Assembly (NCBI GenBank): GCA_963989245.1
Contig: OZ022339.1
Span: 63,023,456-63,087,455 of the forward strand
Length of the DNA stretch: 64,000 bases
Reading direction: 5' to 3'
Source: Nansenia antarctica
Lineage: Eukaryota; Chordata; Actinopteri; Argentiniformes; Microstomatidae
The notes beneath the pieces were generated by a model that saw nothing but the letters and a program-made list of their open reading frames with translations, searched no databases and had not been told where the DNA came from. This document shows, one piece after another, positions 33,067 to 44,897 of this stretch; position 1 is the stretch's first letter, and every line of letters begins with the position of its first letter. The translations under genes and the position numbers were made by a program.

Positions 33067-33723
33067 CCTTTCCTTATATATATAGATTTTTTGTGATACT
33101 GTACTACTATATTAAAAATACAAAGTACTTTACAGCACAGAACACACATCCACATACATATCAAAACACATTAAACACAACAATACCCACAAACCGCCGT
33201 CTATCCTGGTGTCGAACACACCCATCCCAGCCCCATGCGCACGCACTATAAGACCCGCCCCACTCTCGTCAGCTCTGTTTGGCCGATCTCCGCTACACCC
33301 CGGAAGACCTACAGCGGGGACAATGGACACAGTTTACAAACGGAGACAAACATGTAACGTGCAATAAACAGAGTGCCTTACACCATGGTGTGCTTGTGTG
33401 ATTATTTATGTGGGTGAATAGGCGAACTGTAGAGGGCTTGTAAATGTGGAATGTGTAGACGGACATGATAGCCTAACTGAACGGTAGGGACCGGGGAGTG
33501 TGTATGCTTGTAGCTGGCCTGTCAGTCGGCAGGTCGTGACGGCATCTCCGTCACACCATCTTATCATCATCAGAATACCTTTCCCTATCCATTTCATCTC
33601 CCTAGGGTGGTGCCCGGAGGGGGCTAGGGTAGGGGCGAGGTGGCGTGTCGTGGAGGGTTGAAGCCTCTGAAACAAGTGTGAAGGGGGCAGGTGGAGCACC
33701 TCAAAGAGGGGTAAAGGCCTGGT
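33067..33723. other. No gene recognised
   Basis: About 650 bp just left of the hAT element. No motif-bearing frame. Confidence 0.45.
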
Positions 33724-33921
33724 CAGGCCCGGCGCATGCGCTTGGCATACAAGGCAATTGCCTAGGGCGCCGAGCCGCTAGGGGCGCCCTGGAGCATTGG
33801 CCGCCGCCCCTCAGGTTACAGGTTAATGAAAAAATCAAGAGTAAACAACAACAAAACTCACCAGAAAAATATCCTAGCCTACTGAAAAAAGTGAGAAACG
33901 ATTACAAACGAAACCCGAAAA

Positions 33922-34905
33922 ATGAAACGGTCAAAACCCAGCGGTGCGCAATTTCGGCGGCGTGCGCTTCAAAAGACACAGGCATTGGAATCCCATCCAA
34001 AATTAACAGCATTTTTTAAGAGTGGCGTGACACCTGTTGTTGCCGGGGATGGCGGCGAAATTGAGCAGGCAAAGAGCGGCCATAGCAGCAGAGAGAGACA
34101 GCTTGAAGAGGAGACGGAGAAGGAACTGAGTGATAGCAAAGATGAGGGCCAGCTAAATGAAGAGGGCGAACATTGTGAAGAGGAGAGAGAGTCTGAGAAA
34201 AGAGCAGCAGAAGGTGGGACAGACGTTGATGCCTTGCCTTTAGTAGGCCTACGATTATCTGATGATCCCGCACTAATATGGCCAAACAGAATCTCTGACT
34301 CTGTTACAGAGCTTGTTAAAAGAGGCCCACAGCAGCTGAGACCATATTTTCCCCCAAAATAATGACACCCCTCCTCTGCGATTTAGAAAGGAGTACTATT
34401 TCATGGAGCTTAAAAATGGCGAGAAAATAAAACGGTCGTGGATAGTGTACTCTGAATCTACGGATAGGGTTTTTTGCTTTTGTTGCTTATTATTTGGGAA
34501 ACGAGACATCAGTCTGTCAAAAGATGGATATAATGGATGGAAAAACATAACTGCTTGTCTAAGAAACCACGAGCGCTCAAAAACACACATCCATTGTATG
34601 GAGAAGTGGCATACACTACAGGTTGGAATGGACCAAAAGAAAACTGTGGACTGGCAACACATGGAGCTAATTGAGAGAGAGAAAAAATACTGGAGCGAAG
34701 TGCTATCCAGAATTATCAGCATCATCTGTCATTTAGCTGAACGTAACATGGCCTTTCGTGGGACAACAGACAGACTGCACGAGCCCTCCAATGGGCACTT
34801 CTTAGGACAGGTGGAGCTGATGGCTAAACATGACCCAGTTATGAGTGAACACTTAAGACGGATTGAGAGAAATGAAATAACCAGTCATTACCTAAGCAAG
34901 GATAT
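33922..34905 (+). pseudogene. hAT transposase N-terminal part with TTF-type zinc finger
   Basis: The first frame (33,922-34,362) starts with a lysine-rich head and a LTAFFKSG motif, then an acidic region, and ends with RGPQQLRPYFPP. A one-base shift in the run at about 34,353 moves reading to the next frame. That frame continues with FRKEYYFMELKNGEKIKRSW and VFCFCCLLFG (zinc ligands), then LRNHERSKTHIHCMEKW, and on to DIxxHYLSKDI-like sequence up to the retrovirus. This is the TTF-type zinc finger that precedes DUF4371 in this hAT group. Translation into the C-terminal half at 43,320 is blocked by the insertion. Without the insertion the junction codons would be in frame. Confidence 0.85.
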
Positions 34906-35343
34906 TGAGGTTAATTTTGTTGGTTATGAATCAAAGAACAGTTATTGAGTTTAAGACGATTTAATCAAAGTACTAAACATACATACATATACCAATAGCT
35001 GGAGCCTGGTGTCTGCTCTCCTCTGCTGGGCTGGCTGGGGTGGTTAAGAGGCCCCTCTGCTCTGTCTTGTCCTTTTTGTTCCCTTTTCTTATGCAAATAT
35101 CTACCAGTGATCCTATCACAGTCACTACAGATGTCTGCCCTATCACCTTCCCTAGAGCTGGTCAAGGGGTGAAAAGGGGGCAGTCACCTGTGATGTCACT
35201 ATGGCCTACAATCATTCCAGGAAGTCATTCCTCAGCTGACCATAGAAGGACAGTCAATGTCCTGAGCATATGATCGTCATACAACCCCCATCTTTAGTAG
35301 CACAGGCCCACACCATGTGTGTTTTAAGTACAAATATACTACA
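34906..35343 (-). repeat. 3' LTR of the endogenous retrovirus
   Basis: A 438-bp TG...CA repeat. It contains an octamer motif (atgcaaat, about 35,091) and no clear TATA box. It matches 42,879-43,314. Confidence 0.95.
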
Positions 35344-35358
35344 TATTCCCCCCTCTCC
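35344..35358 (-). promoter_or_regulatory. Polypurine tract
   Basis: On the minus strand ggagaggggggaata lies directly before the LTR start (tgtagtata). This is the plus-strand primer position in retroviruses and fixes the orientation of the element. Confidence 0.85.
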
Positions 35359-35971
35359 GAAACTAAACGACCACATAAAATAAAACTAAAACACAAACCC
35401 CACATACTGCAGCTAAGAAACCAAATATTATATATATATATTTTTTTAAATAAACAACAACAGACAGAAAAACTACACCAACACACAACACAAGAAACAT
35501 AATAACACAGACTAACCCAGCACCAGTACCAGCAACCAAAAATATCATATAAACCAAATACAAAACAATCAACAATAAAAAAGAATACTAAAAATAACAA
35601 TACAAATTAATCTAAACACAGTACATCATACACATTTCAACACAAAAACTTCCAACGACCGACGTCTTCTTGTTTCTTGCACCTTCAGGGTCAGAGGTTA
35701 CTAGTACTTGAACCCAGTTGGAGAACAACCTTTACCGCTGTCTCAGATTGATAACCTTTCCTAGTCAGGAGCTTTTTCTTTGTTGCGCTAGGAACAGAAC
35801 TTCTTTCCTATCTTTGCATAACCACCACATCACTTCTCAACTGACATCAATCACATATGATATAGAAATAAACAAACAATACACAAATAATGACATTCAG
35901 TTATCATAACACATACTTCTCCAACAGTAAGCACAGGACAAAGGGAATGCATTAATGCATAGATCTTCACC
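35359..35971 (-). other. Retroviral sequence between pol and the polypurine tract, no gene
   Basis: A/C-rich on the plus strand, about 610 bp. An envelope gene would be expected here in a complete retrovirus; none is present. Confidence 0.6.
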
Positions 35972-37678
35972 TCAGATGAGGACTAGTCTTCTGAAAAGTT
36001 CATCAACGTGGACTGAGTGACTGATTTTCCAAAAACAGTCAATGAGGCCCTGTCTCCTAAGAAAGTCAAAAATCATGTCTGCTATAATAGGTGCTCCTAT
36101 CTTAGCAAAATAAGTTTCCCATGCCCCTAAGACCGTTTCCAGCCATGCTATCATCTGCTGTCCATTCCCGTCGTTCCCTTTGATCTGCTGCTTCACTACC
36201 CTATGCGTAGTCTTTAATCTCTTCTTAACTGGTCGTCGTCTGTCAGTGTCATTCAGGTTCAGGCAGTCGTCTGGTCCCCTCCCACGCTGATCAACGTCTG
36301 GGGAGTCGCCCTCAGCATCATCTGAAGCATGATGCAGGCACTCGCCAGCATCCCCAGTAGCACAGGTGTCCAAGCTTTGGACACTCCCAGGCTGGACCTC
36401 CAGACTGTCAACACTCTCTGCTTCGTTGGTTTCTGGTTCATTGGCATCTGGACAGCTTTCCACTGTCCCCTCGGTTTCAGGCATTGCCGGTAATATCACT
36501 GGCTGTAACACTGGCCTTGCCACTGGCTCTGGCAACATCACAGCATCTCGTCGTAGCTCCTCCTTCTCAGGTTCTCTGGGAACCTCGGCACCTGTTGGCA
36601 CAACATCCTGCCTACTCTGTACATCCACCCCCCTGTCCACCACCCGTGGCCCTATTGGGGTAGGGATATGCCCAGACACCACTGGTGTACCCACTCTGAT
36701 GTTGTTTCTCCAACATACCCCACATTGACCTAAAGCATGGTCAATCTGTTCCATCAAATATGGACTCCAAAACCCATATTCCTTGGTGATCTTGCGTCTT
36801 ACCTCCCCCCTAGCCACATGTGCTAATCCATGAGCTTCCCGTATTAACATGCCTAATAAATCTGAGGGTGCTACAACCAACCCCTCATGATTCCTCCATA
36901 GACCTGTGTCATCCTGACTTGCCCCCCTTGCTAGCCAAACATTCTTGTCTAACGTAGTTGCTCTACTCTGTAACATCAATAAATCCTCAAGTGTGACCAT
37001 GCCCTGTAATTGCATTTCATGTGCGACCAGAAGAACTTTACCTGCCTTGTCTGCTCCTGTAATGGCTTTGGCTGCATCCTCTGCAGCCCTGTTACCTTGT
37101 GTGACATGTGATGATTCAGACCTGTGTGCGGCACACTTCACTATGGCTAATTCCTTTGGCTTCATCATGGCTTGTAACAGCTTCATGATCTGTGCGTGGT
37201 GCTGTATAGGCGTACCATCAGTTCTCTTAAAACCCCGCCCCCTCCATACAGCTCCATTAAAATGACAAACATTATGTGCATAGGCAGAGTCGGTGTACAC
37301 TGTCACTCTCCGTCCGGTTCCTAAGTTGCATGCTTCTGTGAGGGCAATCAACTCAGCCAACTGAGCTGAGCAAGGCTGAGGAACTGCCTCAGCCTGTTCC
37401 ACAATAAACTTTGAATTCTGTGCTTTAACTAAGGAATACCCAGCGCACAAATTTTCTCCTACCCGGTAACAAGACCCATCAACCCAATATTCTATATCAG
37501 CTCCCTTTAAAGGCAAAGCTTGTAGGTCTGTTCTATGCTTAATCACTCTGGCTGTCGATGGAATCTGAGCACCGGATGGCACCGTCACCTGACAGCCGTC
37601 AGGTGTGCATTTTACTGTACAGTTCAATTGGCATAGAGCATCTCTCCCTAGCAGCCCTGTTGGCGTGTGTTCTGACAC
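35972..37678 (-). pseudogene. Reduced pol frame: protease end, RNase H, integrase zinc-binding domain
   Basis: 568 residues, uninterrupted. It opens in the C-terminal end of a retroviral protease (TGLLGRDALCQL). About 35-60 residues later it enters RNase H (YWVDGSCYR, AELIALTEAC, YTDSAYAHNV), with no reverse transcriptase between. It continues into the integrase zinc-binding HHCC domain (HGLAHVARG ... CGVCWRN), then leaves the integrase before the catalytic core at PTPIGPRVVDRG. The remaining 220 or so residues are an acidic, proline-rich stretch and a basic C-terminus (RRRPVKKRLKT), with a final segment containing WLETVLGAWETYF; I recognise no domain there. The family is gammaretrovirus-like. 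It cannot replicate alone. Confidence 0.85.
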
Positions 37679-37716
37679 AAGTATTGACAGAGTTGCTTTC
37701 TGTCCCTTGTACTCGA

Positions 37717-39198
37717 AGGGCCAATCCCAATTCCCTTTTCTACGCCTATGGCTCGTTTTCGAGTGTCACTCGATTCGAAGGCAAGGCCTTCGAACACGTC
37801 ACAAGCCCTACCCCTTGAAATCTAAGCCCTATGAATTGGGACAGCCCTTCACGGCGCCTACGTCATCAACAGTGGTTTAGACGCGGTACGGGTGACGCGT
37901 TGTGTTGCCGGCGAATTCTCACATCTCGCAATGCCTTCTTCAGCTGTGTTTATTTCTGTTGCGTGTGCTATAAGGATCTTTTTTCGTTTGTTATCAACAC
38001 ACTGTAGTTAGACGTTCCTTTTTTAGTCTCTTCCGTCAGCGATGTATTTTTTGTGGACATCGCAATAATGACAATGAATGACTCCAACCAAAACACAGAG
38101 TATTAACCATCTGTCAGCGCACAATGTTCCTCCAAAGATACCCGTGACTCAATCCTCAGCCACCACATACACACGAGTCCATCAGTAGTCATAAAGCGTT
38201 GTCCAAAAATCACGTTACCAAGCGCCTTTCTCAGAACAATTCGTCGTCTAGAATCCAAAAATCAATCCATCATAGTGGTGGTCAAAAACGTAGAAAGAGG
38301 ATCTCTTGGAGACACGGCCACATTTGCCCGTGAAGGAAAGATGACAAATAAGCGGAAACATTTCTCAGTAGAGTCGAACGGTGATAGATCATCATCCTTT
38401 ACGCGTATCCTTAACTGTTACATTTCGCGTGTCATATGCCATCAGACATGGAAATATGTCAATGCGCGGCTGTCATGCACAAATCAGCTTGTAACGTTAG
38501 ACACACTTATATCGGCATGATAACGTTTTGTTGTTGTTGTGCTTGTTATAAAGAAAAGGTCTATAATGCATTGAAATGAATGATACAACCCATTAATAAT
38601 ATTACATAATAACAACTGCTCGGATTAGATTGCGGGTGGAAATAACAAGTCAGCCGAACGTTTGATAGATAACTTTACATATGTACCATCATCCACTGTC
38701 AAACGCCACAGGTAATAATTGATTTATGATTGTACATCTCTGAAATGCTCGACTGTCATGCAGCGTTGCGTTACTGTAACGTTAGACACAGCACCGACAT
38801 AAAAGCGATTTTTGGGTTATGCGTGTTATAAATAAAAGGTCTATAATGCATTGTAATGACATTAAACTAAGACAATAAGATGGTTATCATAATTTTTCAA
38901 ATCTTTATTAATAAGTAATTACAGAGAATTAAAATGACATTTCCGCATTGAATAGAGCGACATAACATTTCTGTAGATGATTCGCAATGCATCCTGGAAT
39001 CAAGGGGTAGCGTACCCCTATCCCTTCAAAGCTAGTCTGGTCCTGAAATCGCTCGAAACGAAGTAATAGTTAGCCCTCCCCCTTACCCCTAGCCCTCGAT
39101 GAAATATGAATTGGGACAGCCCTCGCCCTAAACGTGAACGCGCAAATCGAGCCATAGGGGTGAAAACGAAGGGCTAGGGGTGAATTGGGATTGGCCCT
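37717..39198. mobile_element. DNA element inserted in the protease region of the retrovirus
   Basis: The left end agggccaatcccaattc and the right end gaattgggattggccct are perfect 17-bp inverted repeats. Homology of the two arms continues more loosely inward (ttttcgagtg/gaaaacgaag). The flanks continue the retroviral reading on each side. I could not define a target duplication. No transposase frame. It must be younger than the retrovirus. Confidence 0.82.
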
Positions 39199-39348
39199 AA
39201 GTCTACAAGCTCAGTTGTAGGAATCAGCTGTTTAATTCCCTCAAATCCGATTGTCTTCACATATTCTCCAGACATAGGAAGGTGCGTGGCGTCTTCAGGC
39301 TTCTTTGTCACCACCAGCTGGCACCTCCCACTCGGATCTTCCGGGCAC
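39199..39348 (-). pseudogene. Protease-region remnant between gag and the DNA element
   Basis: Downstream of the gag stop the minus strand stays open for about 50 codons (ending GEYVKTIGFEG, then KQLIPTTELVDL), which corresponds to the middle of retroviral protease. The expected active-site DTG/DSG is not seen. The continuation is on the other side of the inserted DNA element. Confidence 0.6.
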
Positions 39349-39350
39349 CC

Positions 39351-41165
39351 CTATAGGCCAGCTGCTGGGCCTTCGTAGAGGTTCATCACTCCTGGAGCAG
39401 GTGTAGCAGGAGGCCAATATCCTCCTCCTTGGCTCCCCCCTGCGCCCCCTTGGGGCCTGTTGTAGCAGGTACAGGCTAGATGTCCATTCTGGCCGCATTG
39501 GTAACATGGTCCTAGCATCTTCTTCCCTGCTGCTGTCCATCCCCCTGGTGGTGGTCCTTGGCCAGGCTGTGTGTACGGCTGGTATGGAACCGCTTGCACC
39601 CCTGGTGGCCCCTGTGGGTATGGCTGGTAAGTAGCAGGATACCCCCCTTGTGGCCCCTGTGAGTAGGACTGGGGAGGGACAGTTTGCTGTTGCTGAGATG
39701 GGACCTGTGGAGCTAAAGCCTGCACTCCCTCTATGTTCCTCTTGCTTTCAGTCAATTGCACATGAGTCAATATTCTGAGTGACTCTTCGTCTTGTGTCTT
39801 CTGTATCTGAATATTCTTTCGATATAACTCAACTTGATGAGCTACGTGGTCTATATAAACAGCTTTGTTCATGTGTCGTAGCCCCACCACTTCTGCTAGC
39901 TTATCCTTAACTGGGGCAGGAAGACCTTCTCGTATTTTTTCCCTGATTATGGATTTTTCTAAGGGGTTATCTTCAGCGTCCTTCCCTGTCACACTTCTCC
40001 ATTGAGAGTGCACACGGGCAACAAAACCCCTGGGATTCTCATCTCCCCCCAGTGGCTTCACAATGATATTGTCTGGGTGAATGTGAGTAGGGTAAGTCTC
40101 TCTGATTGCCTTCCACAGTTTGCCTCTGTTTGCTGCGAAGAGCTCTGGATCATAAACTGATGTATTGATATATCTATGAAGTCCTGCCTTCATCAATATT
40201 TCCTGCATTGTATCCAATCCTGCAATAAAAGCTAAGAGTCTTTTCAGGTCTCCCATCGCTGCTTGCGTTCCTGTCAGTCTCACGTCTACCTCTGTCGTCC
40301 ACGCGTGGCCACCATCTTCCAGGACTGGGAGCTTTTCTATCACTTCAGACAGATCTGTATGATTCCAAGGATGATATTCCATCTTGTTACCCCGAATCAG
40401 CACTGGACAGTTCTTTAATGTATTTGATGACATTCGATGACAATATTCCTCTTCCTCCCTTTCTCGTTGCTCCTTCAGCCATCTGTGGTGTCTTCCTTCC
40501 TCTCTTTCCGCTTTCTCCCGGCGTCTTCTCCCACCTTTCTTTTCGGCTGTGGCTATCATCTTCCTGACCTGAGCGTTGTAGCCTCCATCTGCATTGTCGT
40601 CATCACTTGAGTCTTCACTGCCATCTTCGCTGTCATCTTCCTCGTCACTCTTGTCCTCCCCTTTTCCCCTTGGCTCCTTCTTCTTCTTCTTCTTCTTCTT
40701 CTTCTGGGAATGGTCCTCCAGTGCCTTAGCATATGGAGGGGGACTGGAGACTGGACACATGTTTGTGAATGGAATGTTCAATTTCTGTTCCAGTGTTCTG
40801 GCCAACTCATCTTTTTCTTTCGGTTCCATCTGAGCTGATGCTAATTTCTGCCCCTCTACCTTAAATAGCTCTAAAATAGCTAACTCTAACCTGCGTTTTT
40901 CTGATCTATTCTTTGCCTTTTTCTGGTTCGCTTTATAGGTTTTAATAAGTACCTCTAAAGTTGCAATAACTCGTAAGTCGAAGGTGCCCTCTCTCGGCCA
41001 CGGCTGTTCAATGTCTGCCCAACGACTATTCCATTTCGTTGATATTTTGCTAATTACCTTAACAAGAGGATTCATTTTTTCTACTATAGCCATAGGGGAT
41101 AAAGTTGCCAATATTCCACTATCCTCACTAATATCTTTTAACATCTTAGTTGAAGCTGCCCCCAT
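39351..41165 (-). CDS. gag: Retroviral gag polyprotein, intact frame
   Basis: 604 residues without interruption, at the expected place after the 5' LTR and leader. The N-terminus MGAASTK fits an N-myristoylation signal for membrane targeting. A PPPY late-domain motif lies near residue 142 (the budding motif that recruits NEDD4-type ligases). A long lysine run and an acidic DEEDDSEDGSEDSSDDD block follow. The capsid-like part is at about residues 250-470 (gammaretrovirus-style ENPRGFVARVHSQW). The C-terminus holds a P/Q/G/Y-rich spacer and one CCHC zinc knuckle (CYQCGQNGHLACTC). A single knuckle and PPPY are typical of gammaretrovirus-like gag. The frame ends in a TAG-type gag-pol border; whether readthrough occurs is not testable here. 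Confidence 0.88.
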   Translation of the reverse strand: MGAASTKMLKDISEDSGILATLSPMAIVEKMNPLVKVISKISTKWNSRWADIEQPWPREGTFDLRVIATLEVLIKTYKANQKKAKNRSEKRRLELAILELFKVEGQKLASAQMEPKEKDELARTLEQKLNIPFTNMCPVSSPPPYAKALEDHSQKKKKKKKKKEPRGKGEDKSDEEDDSEDGSEDSSDDDNADGGYNAQVRKMIATAEKKGGRRRREKAEREEGRHHRWLKEQREREEEEYCHRMSSNTLKNCPVLIRGNKMEYHPWNHTDLSEVIEKLPVLEDGGHAWTTEVDVRLTGTQAAMGDLKRLLAFIAGLDTMQEILMKAGLHRYINTSVYDPELFAANRGKLWKAIRETYPTHIHPDNIIVKPLGGDENPRGFVARVHSQWRSVTGKDAEDNPLEKSIIREKIREGLPAPVKDKLAEVVGLRHMNKAVYIDHVAHQVELYRKNIQIQKTQDEESLRILTHVQLTESKRNIEGVQALAPQVPSQQQQTVPPQSYSQGPQGGYPATYQPYPQGPPGVQAVPYQPYTQPGQGPPPGGWTAAGKKMLGPCYQCGQNGHLACTCYNRPQGGAGGSQGGGYWPPATPAPGVMNLYEGPAAGL

Positions 41166-42878
41166 CTTAAGCTGATTGATTTATACTGCTCAATATGCTG
41201 AAAATATTCTATAAGGTGTACTTTTCTTACAACCCACCTCCTTATTGCCTTGTTTGCTAAACAAATGCTAGTCCAATTTAACTGTATTAACTGTCCACAC
41301 AGAACCCTACAACTCAGAATAACAGATTTGCCTCTTATGTATGTCAGTGTAGTATTAACTTAAATCTGATCTATGTGTGTGTTTTAATCTAAATGTAATC
41401 TATGTGTGTGTTTTTTACTTAAATGTTTTTTCCTTATTGTGTATGAATATGTGTCACTTAATTGCTCATTCAATACTAATTACAGTTCTGGTCAACACAA
41501 TTATTAAATCCCAAAGGCTGGTCAACACCTAAGTATTCACTGATTTACAAAAACCCTTTTACTGCTCAACTATCAAATATGTACTATTCTGCTATTCCTT
41601 AATCAAACACTGTGGAAATGACCTAACTAAAATAAAATACGTAAAATACGAATATTAATTACAACCTGTAAAGAAATCGACTTGTTATTTGAAAGGAATG
41701 AATGATTAGTTATTAATTACAACCTGTAAAGAAATCGACTTGTTATTTGAAAGGAATGAATGAGTAGTTAGACTTAGTCATTGTACAATCGTATACTTCA
41801 TTGATGCAAACCTGTGAAGTCATTCAGCTATTATCAAAATATCAAAAAGGAATGGTTATCATTAGATTATCACAAAACAATTGATCAAAGTTTTGTGAAA
41901 CAGATAATGAATGATCTGAATAATTAATTCAACCAATTAGTAATTAATTAAATTAACTAAAGTAATGTAATATAGAACAATCATTTACAAACATCAATCT
42001 ATGACTGTAAATGATTTCACCAACATTCTGCAAGCAGGCAGAGAGCCATTTTATTGGGTGTCATAAATCCTTCTGTGCTGAACGATTCTCTTTGAATCTT
42101 ACCTAAAACTCACAATCTATCTTTACTTCTAACAAACAATGCTTAAACTTTCGTGATTCAACGATCACAACTTTATCACAAAATGAAAATGAAAGAAAGG
42201 ATTTGAAAGTGAGCTCCTCGCTCACTGCTGTGTGTGAAAATGAATGCACATGCGCGCGTCTCCGTGTGTGTAATGTTTGCACATGCGCGCGTTCCCCGTG
42301 TAAACTCCTCTGTTTTCCTAGTAACCGTACCTTTAAACTATTTAAAATACCCCCGATGCCTGTGTGTGTCCGCGTCTCTGCGCGCGTGTCTTTTCTCTCT
42401 GGACAATGAGCAATGGCGTCTAAGACACACTTGGTAGGCCACAGTTCTGAAGATTTGATTTCTTAATCTGCTACAATAATGCTCTTTCTTACAAAATAGA
42501 CTTCACAGTCCAATTACACTTTATCAATACCGAATTTTACACAGACACACACGATATTCCATAATACCATACAAACACTCAAATCCCATTTCCTTACCAT
42601 CAAACACTATATTTACAAAACACGGACTTAAGTCCGGCCCTCACCAACCCCAGCTTAAAGATTATGAAAGGTTTGTTTCTATTCCAACAAGATTAACTTT
42701 ACACAAGATTCTTTTGAGTATAACTTATCTGAGATTCATAGTCAACTTTGCACACACTTCTACTGCTGGAATCAACGGGGGAGGGGTCTCTGCAGAAACG
42801 TACCTTTGTTGAATTGAAGAGTTGCAAAATGACTGTGAAAAGATGGTTATTTCTCTCCTTCGCTTGGCTCGCCACTTA
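41166..42878 (-). other. Retroviral leader between 5' LTR and gag
   Basis: About 1.7 kb, long for a leader. It contains a 58-bp direct tandem duplication (41,653-41,768; unit tattaattacaacctgtaaa...). No coding frame of note. Bases 42,690-42,878 are also present in copy A at 1-189. Confidence 0.65.
42858..42875 (-). promoter_or_regulatory. Candidate tRNA primer-binding site
   Basis: On the minus strand, four bases after the 5' LTR end, the sequence tggcgagccaagcgaagg starts with TGG as primer-binding sites do. Its first ten bases fit the 3' end of a vertebrate arginine tRNA (ggctcgcca), then it diverges, so the tRNA is uncertain. Confidence 0.5.
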
Positions 42879-43314
42879 TGAGGTTAATTTTGTTGGTTAT
42901 GAATCAAAGAACAGTTATTGAGTTTAAGACGATTTAATCAAAGTACAAAACATACATACATATACCAATAGCTGGAGCCTGGTGTCTGCTCTCCTCTGCT
43001 GGGCTGGCTGGGGTGGTTAAGAGGCCCCTCTGCTCTGTCTTGTCCTTTTTGTTCCCTTTTCTTATGCAAATATCTACCAGTGATCCTATCACAGTCACTA
43101 CAGATGTCTGCCCTATCACCTTCCCTAGAGCTGGTCAAGGGGTGAAAAGGGGGCAGTCACCTGTGATGTCACTATGGCCTACAATCATTCCAGGAAGTCA
43201 TTCCTCAGCTGACCATAGAAGGACAGTCAATGTCCTGAGCATATGATCGTCATACAACCCCCATCTTTAGTAGCACAGGCCCACACCATGTGTTTTAAGT
43301 ACAAATATACTACA
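42879..43314 (-). repeat. 5' LTR of the endogenous retrovirus
   Basis: A 436-bp TG...CA repeat, followed on the plus strand by the target duplication atat and the hAT frame. Confidence 0.95.
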
Positions 43315-43319
43315 ATATT

Positions 43320-44897
43320 CAGAACGAACTGATTGTGCAGATTGGAGGAATGGTTATTCGGGCCATTACTGAAAAGGTTCACAGTGCAAAATATTATGCT
43401 GTGATTATGGACTGTACGCCCGACGTTAGCCATGTTGAACAGATGTCAGTCATTTTACGCGTTGTGAACTGTGACTCTGCTGACGTTTCGATTGCCGAAC
43501 ACTTTGTTGGATTTATCCAATGTGGGTCCACAACAGGCGAAGCACTGTGCGATACTTTCTTGGGCCATTTGGAAAAACTGGGTCTCAACATAAAGGAATG
43601 TAGAGGCCAAAGTTACGACAACGGGAGTAACATGAAAGGTAAAAAACAGGGAGTGCAAAAACGAATCATTGATCTAAACAAAAAAGCTCTCTACATGCCG
43701 TGCGGCAGCCACACATTAAACTTAGTTGTTTCCGATGCTGCTAAGTCCTCAGTGCAGTCTGTCTCTTTCTTTGGAATCCTACAAAGAGTTTATGTCATCT
43801 TTAGCTCTTCGACTGCTCGATGGTCCATATTGAAAGATAATGTCTCTAAGCTGACCGTCAAACCCCTCTCAGACACACGTTGGGAATCTCGCATTGACAG
43901 TGTGAAAGTGTTACGGTATCAGCTGCATGAAGTGCACGCTGCTTTGGAAGCACTTGTGGATCATTCACTGGAGAAAAGAGATGGCATGACAGCGACAGAA
44001 GCCAAAAGCCTCTCTAAAGAGATTATATCAGCGCCCTTTACTGTGAGCATCATTGTGTGGCACAAAGTTTTGTATCACATTAATAACGTGAGTAAAATGA
44101 TACAGAGTCCCTCAGTCAGTATGGAAACCCTGAGAAATGAAACGCGTGCCGTGGAGGAGTTTTTAAAAGATTTAAGAGAGAACGGTTTTATTGCTGCTCG
44201 CACAGATGCAGAAGAAATCACAAAAGCAATCAGTGACAAGGCCGGTGAGGAAATGGCATTTGAGTTTCCAAAACAAAGACGGGGAAAGAAACGGGCTATG
44301 TTTGATTATGAAAGCGCAGATGACGGTCCACAAATGACAGCCGAGGAGCGCTACAAGCGAGATGTGTTTCTCAGTCTGATTGATACGGCCCTATCCAGTC
44401 TAAGAGAGAGATTTTCACAGCTGGACAGCTTCACTTTTTTGTTTGGGTTTCTCTTCAGCACCAAGGACATGCAGACAGCTATTGAAAACAGCACACTGCC
44501 TGAGAGGTGTCAACGTTTCGCAGAGGAAATGGAGGACATAGAGCCTGCTGACCTGTGTCTTGAGATCAGCACAGTGGTCAGGAGCTATCCCAATGCCTTG
44601 CCTGATTCTCCGTTTGGCATATTGAGTTACATTTACAAGGAAGGCCTCTTGGATATGTACCCAAACCTAAGCATCGCCTTGCGCATATTGTTGACTGTGC
44701 CAGTAACAGTGGCCTCTGGGGAGCGAAGCTTTTCCAAGCTAAAACTCCTAAAAAACTACCTACGCTCAACGATGTCTCAAGACCGTCTAAATGGACTTGC
44801 TGAAATAGCAATCGAGCACAAAATAGCTCGCAACTTGGACTGCACCAAAATTATTGAGGACTTTGCTGCAGCCAAGGCAAGAAAAGTGTACTTCTAA
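43320..44897 (+). pseudogene. Copy B: C-terminal two thirds of hAT transposase
   Basis: The translated frame is identical to 567-2,144, including the hAT dimerisation region at the end. It follows directly after the LTR, and its missing N-terminal part is at 33,922-34,905. Without a single difference in 520 codons, the duplication must be recent or maintained by conversion. Confidence 0.9.

Larger units (their letters stand above)
34906..43314 (-). mobile_element. Endogenous retrovirus-like element (gammaretrovirus-like), internally deleted
   Basis: This 8.4-kb LTR element reads on the minus strand. It has a 4-bp duplication atat (34,902-34,905 and 43,315-43,318), LTRs of 438 and 436 bp that differ by one substitution and a 2-bp indel, a polypurine tract, gag, a broken protease region and a reduced pol. 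No env is recognised. The near identity of the LTRs means a young insertion, but it predates the duplication because both copies carry it at the same hAT codon. It lacks reverse transcriptase and the integrase core, so it must have moved with help from a complete relative. Confidence 0.9.

Noticed and set aside
36366..36728. Plus-strand 120-codon frame
   Set aside because: Antisense shadow of the pol frame extension; no motif.
40594..40833. Plus-strand frame rich in serine and phenylalanine
   Set aside because: Antisense shadow of the lysine/acidic region of gag.
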